Of a stretch of 48,614 bases of DNA, positions 36,087 through 42,870 are shown in pieces. Each line of letters begins with the position of its first letter. The first letter of the stretch is position 1. Position numbers and translations under genes: made by a program. The notes beneath the pieces were generated by a model. That model was given only the letters and a program-made list of their open reading frames with translations. It was not told the DNA's origin and did not search any database. The stretch comes from an uncultured Aquimarina sp. (lineage in GTDB: Bacteria > Bacteroidota > Bacteroidia > Flavobacteriales > Flavobacteriaceae): the NCBI GenBank assembly GCA_947489195.1, contig CANLCT010000034.1, positions 1 through 48,614 on the forward strand, in the 5' to 3' direction.

Positions 36087-36944
36087 ATGATAAGTAAGGA
36101 GCAATTTAACCATGAAATAGAATTAATCATTGCTAATGCCATACGCGAGGACGTAGGTGATGGAGATCATAGCTCATTAGCGTGTATACCAGAAACGGCT
36201 CAAGGAAAGGCAAAATTGTTGGTAAAGGATGAAGGGGTATTGGCAGGAGTTGAGTTTGCTAAGCAAGTTTGTGCCTATGTAGATCCTAATCTAGAAATTG
36301 AAGTGTTAATTTCCGACGGAAGTCCTGTAAAGTATGGAGATATTGCTTTTTATGTTATAGGAAGTTCGTTATCTATTTTAAAAGCAGAGCGTTTAGTGTT
36401 AAATGCAATGCAGCGTATGAGTGCCATTGCAACAAAGACTAAATTTTTTGTGGATTTACTAGCAGGTACAAACACTAAAATTTTAGACACCAGAAAAACA
36501 ACACCAGGAATTCGTGCGTTAGAAAAATGGGCAGTAACTATTGGTGGGGGAGAAAATCATCGTTTTGCATTGTATGATATGATCATGCTTAAGGATAATC
36601 ATATTGATTTTGCAGGGGGCATTACTCAGGCAATTAATCAAACAAAAAGCTATTTAAAAGAGACGGGGCGTGATTTAAAAATCATTGTAGAAGCTCGGGA
36701 TTTAAATGAAATTAAAGAAATTTTAAAATCTGATGGTGTATATCGTATTTTAATTGATAACTTTAATTACGAAGATACACGTGAAGCAGTTCGATTAATA
36801 GGAGATACCTGTTTAACAGAATCCAGTGGAGGAATTGATGAAAATACAATTCGAAAATATGCAGAATGTGGTGTTAATTATATAAGTAGTGGAGCGTTAA
36901 CACATTCGGTATATAATTTAGATTTAAGTTTAAAAGCAATGTAA
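36087..36944 (+). CDS. nadC: Nicotinate-nucleotide pyrophosphorylase (carboxylating)
   Basis: Quinolinate phosphoribosyltransferase: quinolinate plus PRPP to nicotinate mononucleotide, in de novo NAD synthesis. 285 residues; ILDTRKTTPGIRALEKWAV, GGGENHRFALYD and MLKDNHI mark the family active site. The YihY/BrkB gene starts almost at once after its stop, so the two are co-transcribed; nadA and nadB are not in the window. Confidence 0.96.
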   Translation: MISKEQFNHEIELIIANAIREDVGDGDHSSLACIPETAQGKAKLLVKDEGVLAGVEFAKQVCAYVDPNLEIEVLISDGSPVKYGDIAFYVIGSSLSILKAERLVLNAMQRMSAIATKTKFFVDLLAGTNTKILDTRKTTPGIRALEKWAVTIGGGENHRFALYDMIMLKDNHIDFAGGITQAINQTKSYLKETGRDLKIIVEARDLNEIKEILKSDGVYRILIDNFNYEDTREAVRLIGDTCLTESSGGIDENTIRKYAECGVNYISSGALTHSVYNLDLSLKAM

Positions 36945-36945
36945 T

Positions 36946-37869
36946 TTGTCAATTAAATTAATAAAAACATTATTGAAAATACCAGGAGTACTTTTTTTAG
37001 CTAAAGTGCTCAAAAAAATCATAATACCAGGTTTTGAAGGACTTTCAATTTATGATTTAGTAAAAATGTACTTTAATGGAATTATAGAAGGAGCGTTTAG
37101 TACACGTGCTTCGGCTATATCTTTTAGTGTGTTTACAGCTATTTTTCCGTTTTTGTTGTTTTTACTGAATTTAATTTCGGTAATACCAATTGATGGATTT
37201 CAGGAAGAATTTATAGTTTTTATAAACAGTTTATTGCCGCCTCGTACATCAGATTTTTTTGATAGTATAATTTATGATATAGCCAATAAGCCTAGGCCGG
37301 GATTATTGTCGTCTACATTTGTGCTTTCAATGGTGTTTATGACAAATGGAATTAATGCTGTTTTTTCTGGATTTCAAAATTCATTTCATACTAAAATTAG
37401 TCGTAATTTTTTAAAGCAGTATGGAGTAGCTTTTTGGGTGGCAATAATTGTGGCATTATTCTTGATATCAACGGTGTATATCATTTTATATTTCACATAT
37501 TTAGTTACTGCATATGAGCAATTCTTGATAGGAGATACTATATTTTGGTTAAAATTTGGAAGAGTAGGAATTTTCATTTTAATGATTTTTACAACTATGG
37601 CAACATTATTTTATTTTGGAACAAAAGAAGGTAGAACCACTCGATTCTTTTCGCCTGGAGCAGTATTAACAACAGTTTTGATAATTGTGACAACATATTT
37701 ATTTGGATTTTATATCGATAATTTTTCTCGTTACAACGAGTTGTATGGTTCAATTGGTGCCTTATTAATATTGATGTTTTATATTTGGATTAACGCAAAT
37801 TTGGTTTTGTTAGGATATGAGCTTAATGCCAGTTTAAGAAATTTAAAAATGCAAACGATTAATAAATAA
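36946..37869 (+). CDS. YihY/virulence factor BrkB family membrane protein
   Basis: 307 residues with about six membrane helices and the family motifs TRASAISFSVFTAIFPF and a late SIGALLILMFYIWINANLVLLG. It begins at a TTG codon 1 bp after the nadC stop; the next ATG (about residue 42) would cut off conserved residues, so I keep TTG. Once called ribonuclease BN by mistake, the family is now seen as integral membrane proteins of unclear role. Confidence 0.88.
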   Translation: MSIKLIKTLLKIPGVLFLAKVLKKIIIPGFEGLSIYDLVKMYFNGIIEGAFSTRASAISFSVFTAIFPFLLFLLNLISVIPIDGFQEEFIVFINSLLPPRTSDFFDSIIYDIANKPRPGLLSSTFVLSMVFMTNGINAVFSGFQNSFHTKISRNFLKQYGVAFWVAIIVALFLISTVYIILYFTYLVTAYEQFLIGDTIFWLKFGRVGIFILMIFTTMATLFYFGTKEGRTTRFFSPGAVLTTVLIIVTTYLFGFYIDNFSRYNELYGSIGALLILMFYIWINANLVLLGYELNASLRNLKMQTINK

Positions 37870-37882
37870 TAATTAAGAAATT

Positions 37883-38449
37883 ATGAAGAGAGTATTACTA
37901 GCATTGGCTGCTTTAATGATGTTGAATTCAACAGTAGCGCAAACTGTAGTAGGTGATGCAACATTGCCAAACAACAAAACGTACGAATCTCATGAGCTAA
38001 TTTTAAACGGAGCGGGATTACGTGAAAAATTATGGTTTGATTTGTATGCGGCAGGTTTGTTTTTGGAAAAAAAGAATGATAATGCAGCGGCTATAGTAGC
38101 TGGAGATGAGGCAATGGCAATACACATGGTAATTTTATCTCGATTAATTTCAAAAAAGAAATTAATTGGAGCTTTTAAAGAAGGTTTTGAGAATACAAAT
38201 GATGAGGCTGTTATAAAAAAACTACAACCGAAAATAGATAAATTTATTTCTTTTCTTGGTAATGATGAGATAGGTATTGGTGATAAGTATGATGTTATCT
38301 ATACTAAGGAAAAAGGAAATGAATTATTTAAAAACGGAAAATTATTAGGAGCCATAGAAGGTCTTGAATTTAAAAAAGCATTATTTAATATATGGCTTTC
38401 AAAAGAACCTGTAGATGATGATTTAAAGGATGATATGTTAGGACTTTAA
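37883..38449 (+). CDS. Exported chalcone isomerase-like protein, copy 1
   Basis: 188 residues with a signal peptide (cleaved near TVAQ). The body follows the bacterial chalcone isomerase-like pattern: LILNGAGLREKLWFDLYAAGLFLE, IHMVILSRLISKKKL and a C-terminal FKKALFNIWLSKEPVDDDLKDDMLG. No flavonoid role is expected in bacteria; the fold probably binds a fatty acid or similar ligand. It is 13 bp after the YihY gene and 48 bp before a second copy. Confidence 0.82.
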   Translation: MKRVLLALAALMMLNSTVAQTVVGDATLPNNKTYESHELILNGAGLREKLWFDLYAAGLFLEKKNDNAAAIVAGDEAMAIHMVILSRLISKKKLIGAFKEGFENTNDEAVIKKLQPKIDKFISFLGNDEIGIGDKYDVIYTKEKGNELFKNGKLLGAIEGLEFKKALFNIWLSKEPVDDDLKDDMLGL

Positions 38450-38456
38450 AAATTAT

Positions 38457-38464
38457 TATCTTTG
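38457..38464 (+). promoter_or_regulatory. -7 box before chalcone isomerase-like copy 2
   Basis: TATCTTTG fits TAnnTTTG and lies 33 bp before the ATG at 38498. No TTG at the right -33 distance is seen. It may give copy 2 separate expression from copy 1. Confidence 0.5.
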
Positions 38465-38497
38465 CAAACTTTAATACCCAAAATTAAAACCCTAAAT

Positions 38498-39064
38498 ATG
38501 AAACAATTACTTATAACTTTAACATTGCTTTGTTCAATTGTTGTTACTGGATATGCGCAAATACCTGTAGGAAGAACAGTTATGGAATATGAAGTAGAAT
38601 ATGAAGGAACTACTTTAAAAATGAATGGAGCTGGAGTGCGTTCAATGCTTTTTATTGAATTGTATTCTGGGGGGCTATATTTACAGGAAAAAAGTAGTGA
38701 CCCAATTGCGATAGCATATGACGATGAAACAATGGCTATTCGTATAAAAATTACTTCAAAATTAATTAAGCGCGAAACTATGTTGAGTGCTATTGAAGAA
38801 GGTTTTGTGAAAGCGACTAGTGGAAAGACAGGTCCATTGAAAGATCGAATAGCAAAAATTAGAGAGTATTATGCTAAACCAATTAAAAAAGGAGATTTAT
38901 TAGAGCTTGTTTACATAAAAGATAAAGGAGTTGTTTGTTATATGAACTCTAAAGAACTTGGAGTTGTAGAAGGACAAGATTTTAAATTTGCTTTATTTAA
39001 AATATGGTTAGGAGAAGATCCTGCTAGTGAAAATTTAAAAGAAGGAATGTTAGGAGATTACTAA
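38498..39064 (+). CDS. Exported chalcone isomerase-like protein, copy 2
   Basis: 188 residues from the ATG at 38498 (MKQLLITLTL), giving a clean signal peptide ending near GYAQ; an in-frame TTG at 38462 lies in the -7 box and is rejected. It is a diverged homolog of copy 1: LKMNGAGVRSMLFIELYSGGLYLQ, then IRIKITSKLIKRETM and FKFALFKIWLGEDPASENLKEGMLG. Same length, same C-terminal motif. A strong hairpin ends the unit at 39086-39130. Confidence 0.82.
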   Translation: MKQLLITLTLLCSIVVTGYAQIPVGRTVMEYEVEYEGTTLKMNGAGVRSMLFIELYSGGLYLQEKSSDPIAIAYDDETMAIRIKITSKLIKRETMLSAIEEGFVKATSGKTGPLKDRIAKIREYYAKPIKKGDLLELVYIKDKGVVCYMNSKELGVVEGQDFKFALFKIWLGEDPASENLKEGMLGDY

Positions 39065-39085
39065 ACGTAATATAAATTAATCATT

Positions 39086-39130
39086 AAAAACCCTTTGATT
39101 ACTTAGCTTAAGTAATCAAAGGGTTTTTTT
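39086..39130 (+). terminator. Terminator after the chalcone isomerase-like pair
   Basis: A 19-bp perfect stem (39086-39104 with 39110-39128) has the core CCCTTTGATTACTT, a 5-nt loop, and ends in a T-run. Confidence 0.93.
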
Positions 39131-39158
39131 TGTGGAAAATAAAAAAATAGATAGTTTC

Positions 39159-39188
39159 TTGTAAATCAGGTTGAATATTGTATATTTG
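39159..39188 (+). promoter_or_regulatory. Sulfate assimilation cluster promoter
   Basis: -33 TTG (39159-39161), 19-bp spacer, -7 box TATATTTG (39181-39188): exact Bacteroidota promoter. Transcription should start near 39194, giving a leader of about 55 nt before the DUF2061 gene. Confidence 0.85.
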
Positions 39189-39200
39189 CACTCAGAAATT

Positions 39201-39225
39201 AATTCCTACTAATCCGATAGGAATT
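39201..39225. promoter_or_regulatory. Candidate operator of the sulfate cluster
   Basis: AATTCCTA and TAGGAATT form a perfect 8-bp inverted repeat with a 9-nt centre, just downstream of the expected transcription start. A repressor bound here would block the whole cluster. The shape is like sites of Rrf2-family regulators (for example CymR-type cysteine regulators); no such regulator gene is in the window. Confidence 0.6.
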
Positions 39226-39248
39226 AAATATTTTACGACAAAGTAGAT

Positions 39249-39506
39249 ATGATAACAGAAAAAGTAGCAGGGGCAAATACTACATATGAGCAAGATGCGA
39301 GTTCGGAAAAACCAATTCGTAGCGTTGTAAAAGCAGTTAGTTGGAGAGTGGTAGGTACTCTTGATACTTTGGTGGTGTCTTATTTGGTGCTTGGAGAAGG
39401 GAGATTGGGTGAGGCTTCGGCAATTGCAGGAGTAGATTTTGTAACTAAAATGATTTTATATTTTGCTCACGAAAGAGTTTGGAATAAAGTCAAATGGGGA
39501 AAATAG
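39249..39506 (+). CDS. DUF2061 family membrane protein
   Basis: 85 residues: a polar N-terminus (about 1-24), then the DUF2061 core KPIRSVVKAVSWRVVGTLDT, two membrane segments (about 37-53 and 58-72) and YFAHERVWNKVKWGK. First gene of the sulfate assimilation cluster. Its repeated link with cys genes in related bacteria suggests a transport or regulatory role in sulfur uptake, but that is only inference. Confidence 0.85.
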   Translation: MITEKVAGANTTYEQDASSEKPIRSVVKAVSWRVVGTLDTLVVSYLVLGEGRLGEASAIAGVDFVTKMILYFAHERVWNKVKWGK

Positions 39507-39584
39507 ATTGGTTTTGATTTTTTAAAACATTAGTAAAAATAAATTTTGCTGAAAGTTAATAACTGACGGCTGAAAGCTGAAAAT

Positions 39585-40214
39585 ATGAGTTTTACACAAG
39601 AAGAAATAGCGAAGTATAATGAAGAGCTTAAGGATAAGTCTCCTTTGGAAATTGTGCAGTGGGCAGTAAGTAAGGCGAAAAAACCAGTAGTGACGACAAA
39701 TTTTAGACCTTACGAAGCTTCGATATTAGAAGTGTGTGTGGTTGCAAAAGCTGATATGCCTGTTATTTGGTGTGATTCGGGTTACAATACACCAAATACG
39801 TATCGCCATGCCGAAGCTGTAATTGCACAATTGAATCTAAATGTTGATTTGTATGTGCCCCAACAAACAGTAGCACATAGAGATGTGGTTATGGGAGTGC
39901 CTGGAGTAGATGATCCAAAACATGCGGAATTTACAAAGCAAGTGAAATTAGAGCCTTTTGGGAGAGCTATGGAAGCTCATAAGCCAGATGTTTGGTTTAC
40001 TAATTTGCGTAAAGGACAGACAGCTTTGCGTGATTCTTTAGATATATTGAGTTTAGGTGCTAATGGCGTATTAAAAGTGAGTCCTTTTTATAATTATTCT
40101 GATGCCGAGTTGGATGTGTATTTAGAAGAAAAAGGCTTGCCAAATGAATATAAGTATTTCGATCCTACTAAGGTGTTAGGTAATAGAGAATGTGGATTGC
40201 ATACAAGTAATTAA
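39585..40214 (+). CDS. cysH: Phosphoadenylyl-sulfate reductase
   Basis: Reduces activated sulfate (PAPS or APS) to sulfite with thioredoxin. 209 residues with the catalytic cysteine in RECGLH (Cys203). The CC...CXXC cysteine set that binds 4Fe-4S in APS reductases is absent (FTNLRKGQTALRDSL stands where CC would be), so it looks like the E. coli PAPS type, which needs an APS kinase. A degenerate repeat with GCTGAAAG units precedes the start (39548-39582). Confidence 0.9.
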   Translation: MSFTQEEIAKYNEELKDKSPLEIVQWAVSKAKKPVVTTNFRPYEASILEVCVVAKADMPVIWCDSGYNTPNTYRHAEAVIAQLNLNVDLYVPQQTVAHRDVVMGVPGVDDPKHAEFTKQVKLEPFGRAMEAHKPDVWFTNLRKGQTALRDSLDILSLGANGVLKVSPFYNYSDAELDVYLEEKGLPNEYKYFDPTKVLGNRECGLHTSN

Positions 40215-40318
40215 AATAAAGTTTTGTAGTTGTTAATCCGTGTTGGTTTTTTTTTGATAGTATTTTATTTGTTGAAAATAATTAATCAAAAAACAACTAA
40301 CAAAAAACAGAAATAAAA

Positions 40319-40349
40319 TTGATAATCCCCTTGATGAGCTGTATTTTTG
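40319..40349 (+). promoter_or_regulatory. Internal promoter before cysD
   Basis: -33 TTG (40319-40321), 20-bp spacer, -7 box TATTTTTG (40342-40349), 82 bp before cysD. It could express cysD and the following genes apart from cysH. I see no copy of the palindrome found at 39201 next to it. Confidence 0.65.
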
Positions 40350-40380
40350 CAAATTCTGAAAAGGAGATAAAATAAATAAG

Positions 40381-40428
40381 AAATTATTGATAACTGAAAG
40401 CCTAAAGCAGACAGTTAAAAGCTGAAAA
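40381..40428 (+). repeat. Leader repeat shared by cysH and cysD
   Basis: Just before cysD the sequence has ATAACTGAAAG ... AAAGCTGAAAA; just before cysH (39548-39582) it has ATAACTGACGG ... AAAGCTGAAAA. The two leaders look like diverged copies of one repeat. Their role is unknown. Confidence 0.5.
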
Positions 40429-40431
40429 AAA

Positions 40432-41334
40432 ATGAGTAAAGAACTTTCAATAAATCCATTAGAAACAGAAGCGATTCATATATTTCGTGAGGTAGTTTCT
40501 CAGTTCGAAAAACCAGTATTGTTATTTTCGGGAGGAAAAGATTCTATTACATTGGTGCGTTTGGCACAAAAAGCCTTCTGGCCAGCAAAAATTCCTTTTC
40601 CATTATTGCATGTGGATACAGGGCATAATTTTCCTGAAACAATCGAGTTTAGAGATCGTTTAGCAAAGGAATTAGGAGTGGAGCTTATTGTGCGTAATGT
40701 GCAAGATGCTATTGATGCAGGAAAAGTAAAAGAAGAAACAGGGAAATACGCAAGTCGTAATTCATTACAAACGGTAACACTTTTAGATGCTTTAGAAGAA
40801 TTTAAATTTGATGCAGCTATAGGTGGTGCACGTCGTGATGAGGAAAAAGCGCGTGCTAAAGAACGTATTTTTTCAGTACGAGATGATTTTGGACAGTGGG
40901 ATGAAAAAAATCAACGCCCCGAATTGTTTGATATGTTGAACGGAAAAATTGATTTAGGTCAAAACGTTCGTGTATTTCCAATTAGTAACTGGACAGAATT
41001 AGATGTGTGGAGTTATATAGAGCAAGAGGAAATTGAAATTCCATCCATTTATTTTGCACACAAACGTAAAACATTTGTTCGTGATGGAATGATATGGTCC
41101 GCTGAAGATGATGTTGTTTATAGAGAAGAAGATGAAATTGTAGAAGAACGATTAGTGCGTTTTCGTACTGTAGGTGATATGTCATGTACGGCAGCAGTAC
41201 TTTCGGATGCAGTTAGTATTGAAAAAGTAGTAGGTGAAATTAGAGAAAGTACGATTTCTGAACGTGGTGCTCGTATCGATGATAAACGATCTGAAGCAGC
41301 AATGGAAACACGTAAACAACAAGGGTACTTTTAG
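40432..41334 (+). CDS. cysD: Sulfate adenylyltransferase subunit 2
   Basis: ATP sulfurylase catalytic subunit; with CysN it makes APS from sulfate and ATP. 300 residues with the PP-loop SGGKDS (33-38), HVDTGHNFPETIEF, GGARRDEEKARAKER and a C-terminal ERGARIDDK. Length equals E. coli CysD. Separated from cysN by 169 bp that carries a long inverted repeat. Confidence 0.96.
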   Translation: MSKELSINPLETEAIHIFREVVSQFEKPVLLFSGGKDSITLVRLAQKAFWPAKIPFPLLHVDTGHNFPETIEFRDRLAKELGVELIVRNVQDAIDAGKVKEETGKYASRNSLQTVTLLDALEEFKFDAAIGGARRDEEKARAKERIFSVRDDFGQWDEKNQRPELFDMLNGKIDLGQNVRVFPISNWTELDVWSYIEQEEIEIPSIYFAHKRKTFVRDGMIWSAEDDVVYREEDEIVEERLVRFRTVGDMSCTAAVLSDAVSIEKVVGEIRESTISERGARIDDKRSEAAMETRKQQGYF

Positions 41335-41336
41335 TA

Positions 41337-41494
41337 GTTGATAGTTGTTCGTTGTTGGTTGTTAGTTTAATCAATAACGAATTGAGGTGTCAATTTTAAT
41401 TAAACAAGAATGTATAGAGGTTGAAGTTGTATAATTTGATAGTCCACTGAGTAAAATCAAGAGCACTAACAACCATCAACTATCAACCATCAAC
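41337..41494. repeat. 30-base imperfect inverted repeat between cysD and cysN
   Basis: The left arm (41337-41366) and right arm (41465-41494) match as reverse complements at 26 of 30 positions, with about 98 nt between them. The arms are built of GTTG/TTGAT-type units. A third related copy, inverted, is before the sulfite reductase gene (42836-42862). Confidence 0.7.
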
Positions 41495-41503
41495 CAAAAT
41501 AGG

Positions 41504-42751
41504 ATGGAAGTATTAAAAATAGCAACAGCAGGAAGTGTAGATGATGGTAAAAGTACCTTAATCGGTCGTATCCTGTATGATACAAAATCATTAACTACAG
41601 ATAAATTAGAAGCTATTGAAACACGTAGTAAAGCCAATGGGTTTGATTACTTAGATTTTTCATTAGCAACAGATGGTTTAGTAGCTGAGCGTGAGCAAGG
41701 GATTACTATTGATGTAGCGCATATTTACTTTTCAACAGCAAAAAAGAGTTATATCATTGCCGATACTCCAGGGCATATTGAATATACACGAAATATGGTT
41801 ACTGGGGCTTCGACATCGCAAGCATCTATTATATTAGTTGATGCTCGTAATGGAGTAATTGAGCAAACATACCGTCACTTTTTTATCAATAATTTATTAA
41901 GAATAAAAGATATTGTAGTGGCTGTAAATAAAATGGATTTAGTTGATTTTTCAGAAGAAAAATTTAATGCCATTAAAGCTGAATTCGTGAAAATGATTGC
42001 CCAAAGTGATTATAAAGATCAGAACATCACATTTGTGCCTATTAGTGCCTTAAAAGGAGATAATGTTGTTTCAACATCTGAGAATACACCTTGGTATAAC
42101 GGAGAATCTATTTTAGATCACTTGGAAAAGTTAGAAGCTCAAGATGTATTTGAAAAAGGACAAGCACGTTTTCCTGTGCAAACAGTTATTCGCCCTAAAA
42201 AAGATGAATTTCATGATTTTAGAGGCTATGCAGGTAAATTATATGGAGGTGATTTAACTGTTGGTGATGAGGTAACGGTGTTACCATCATTAACAAAATC
42301 AAAAATTAAAGAAATTTATTTCTTTGATAAAAAGTTTGATAAGGCAGGGCGTGGAAGTTCAATTAACATAACTTTAGAAGACAATATTAATGTTTCACGT
42401 GGTGATATGATTGTAAAATCAGGAGAAGAGCCAGGCGTACATAAAACATTAAAAGCTAAAGTGTGTTGGATGGATAGTAAAAACTTAGTCGGGGGTACTA
42501 AGTATTTACTGCAACATGGAGTAAACAGAGTGCAAGCTATGGTTACGGGTATAGATAATGTGTTAGCTCCAGATTTTTCAGGAGAAGATACATCTGCAGA
42601 TGCATTAGCATTAAATCAAATAGGTGAAGTGAATATTAAGTTAGCCAAACCTGTTTTTTATGATAAGTATGCGGATAATAAAACCAATGGATCATTTATA
42701 TTAATTGATCCGCAAACAAACCACACAGCAGGAGTAGGGTTTATACAGTAG
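41504..42751 (+). CDS. cysN: Sulfate adenylyltransferase subunit 1
   Basis: GTPase subunit that drives CysD. 415 residues: G1 loop AGSVDDGKST (9-18), DTPGHIEYTRN, and NKMDL, followed by EF-Tu-like beta-barrels. It is about 60 residues shorter than E. coli CysN and has no fused APS kinase (CysC) domain at the C-terminus, so PAPS synthesis must rely on a gene elsewhere. Confidence 0.95.
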   Translation: MEVLKIATAGSVDDGKSTLIGRILYDTKSLTTDKLEAIETRSKANGFDYLDFSLATDGLVAEREQGITIDVAHIYFSTAKKSYIIADTPGHIEYTRNMVTGASTSQASIILVDARNGVIEQTYRHFFINNLLRIKDIVVAVNKMDLVDFSEEKFNAIKAEFVKMIAQSDYKDQNITFVPISALKGDNVVSTSENTPWYNGESILDHLEKLEAQDVFEKGQARFPVQTVIRPKKDEFHDFRGYAGKLYGGDLTVGDEVTVLPSLTKSKIKEIYFFDKKFDKAGRGSSINITLEDNINVSRGDMIVKSGEEPGVHKTLKAKVCWMDSKNLVGGTKYLLQHGVNRVQAMVTGIDNVLAPDFSGEDTSADALALNQIGEVNIKLAKPVFYDKYADNKTNGSFILIDPQTNHTAGVGFIQ

Positions 42752-42753
42752 TG

Positions 42754-42862
42754 TCAGCCATAGGCTGAAGTACAAAGTATTTAGTACAAAGTATTAAGTT
42801 TTAAAGTGTTTGTTAAAGTTGAAATGTTAAAACGGACAACCAAGAACGAACAACTAATAACC
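42754..42862. repeat. Repeat-rich gap before the sulfite reductase gene
   Basis: Three elements are present: a hairpin TCAGCC/GGCTGA (42754-42768), a 14-bp tandem repeat of AGTACAAAGTATT(T/A) (42769-42796), and an inverted copy (42836-42862) of the GTTG-rich arm found before cysN, matching it at 23 of 27 positions. Confidence 0.7.
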
Positions 42863-42870
42863 AAATTAAG

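Noticed and set aside
39189..39248. Riboswitch (SAM or cobalamin type) in the sulfate cluster leader
   Set aside because: The leader is only about 55 nt and contains a single short palindrome; no riboswitch core fits.
41504..42751. CysN fused to APS kinase (CysNC)
   Set aside because: The protein ends at 415 residues after the beta-barrels; there is no second P-loop.
41337..42862. CRISPR-like array in the cys gaps
   Set aside because: Repeats are degenerate, in both orientations and irregularly spaced, and no cas genes are near.
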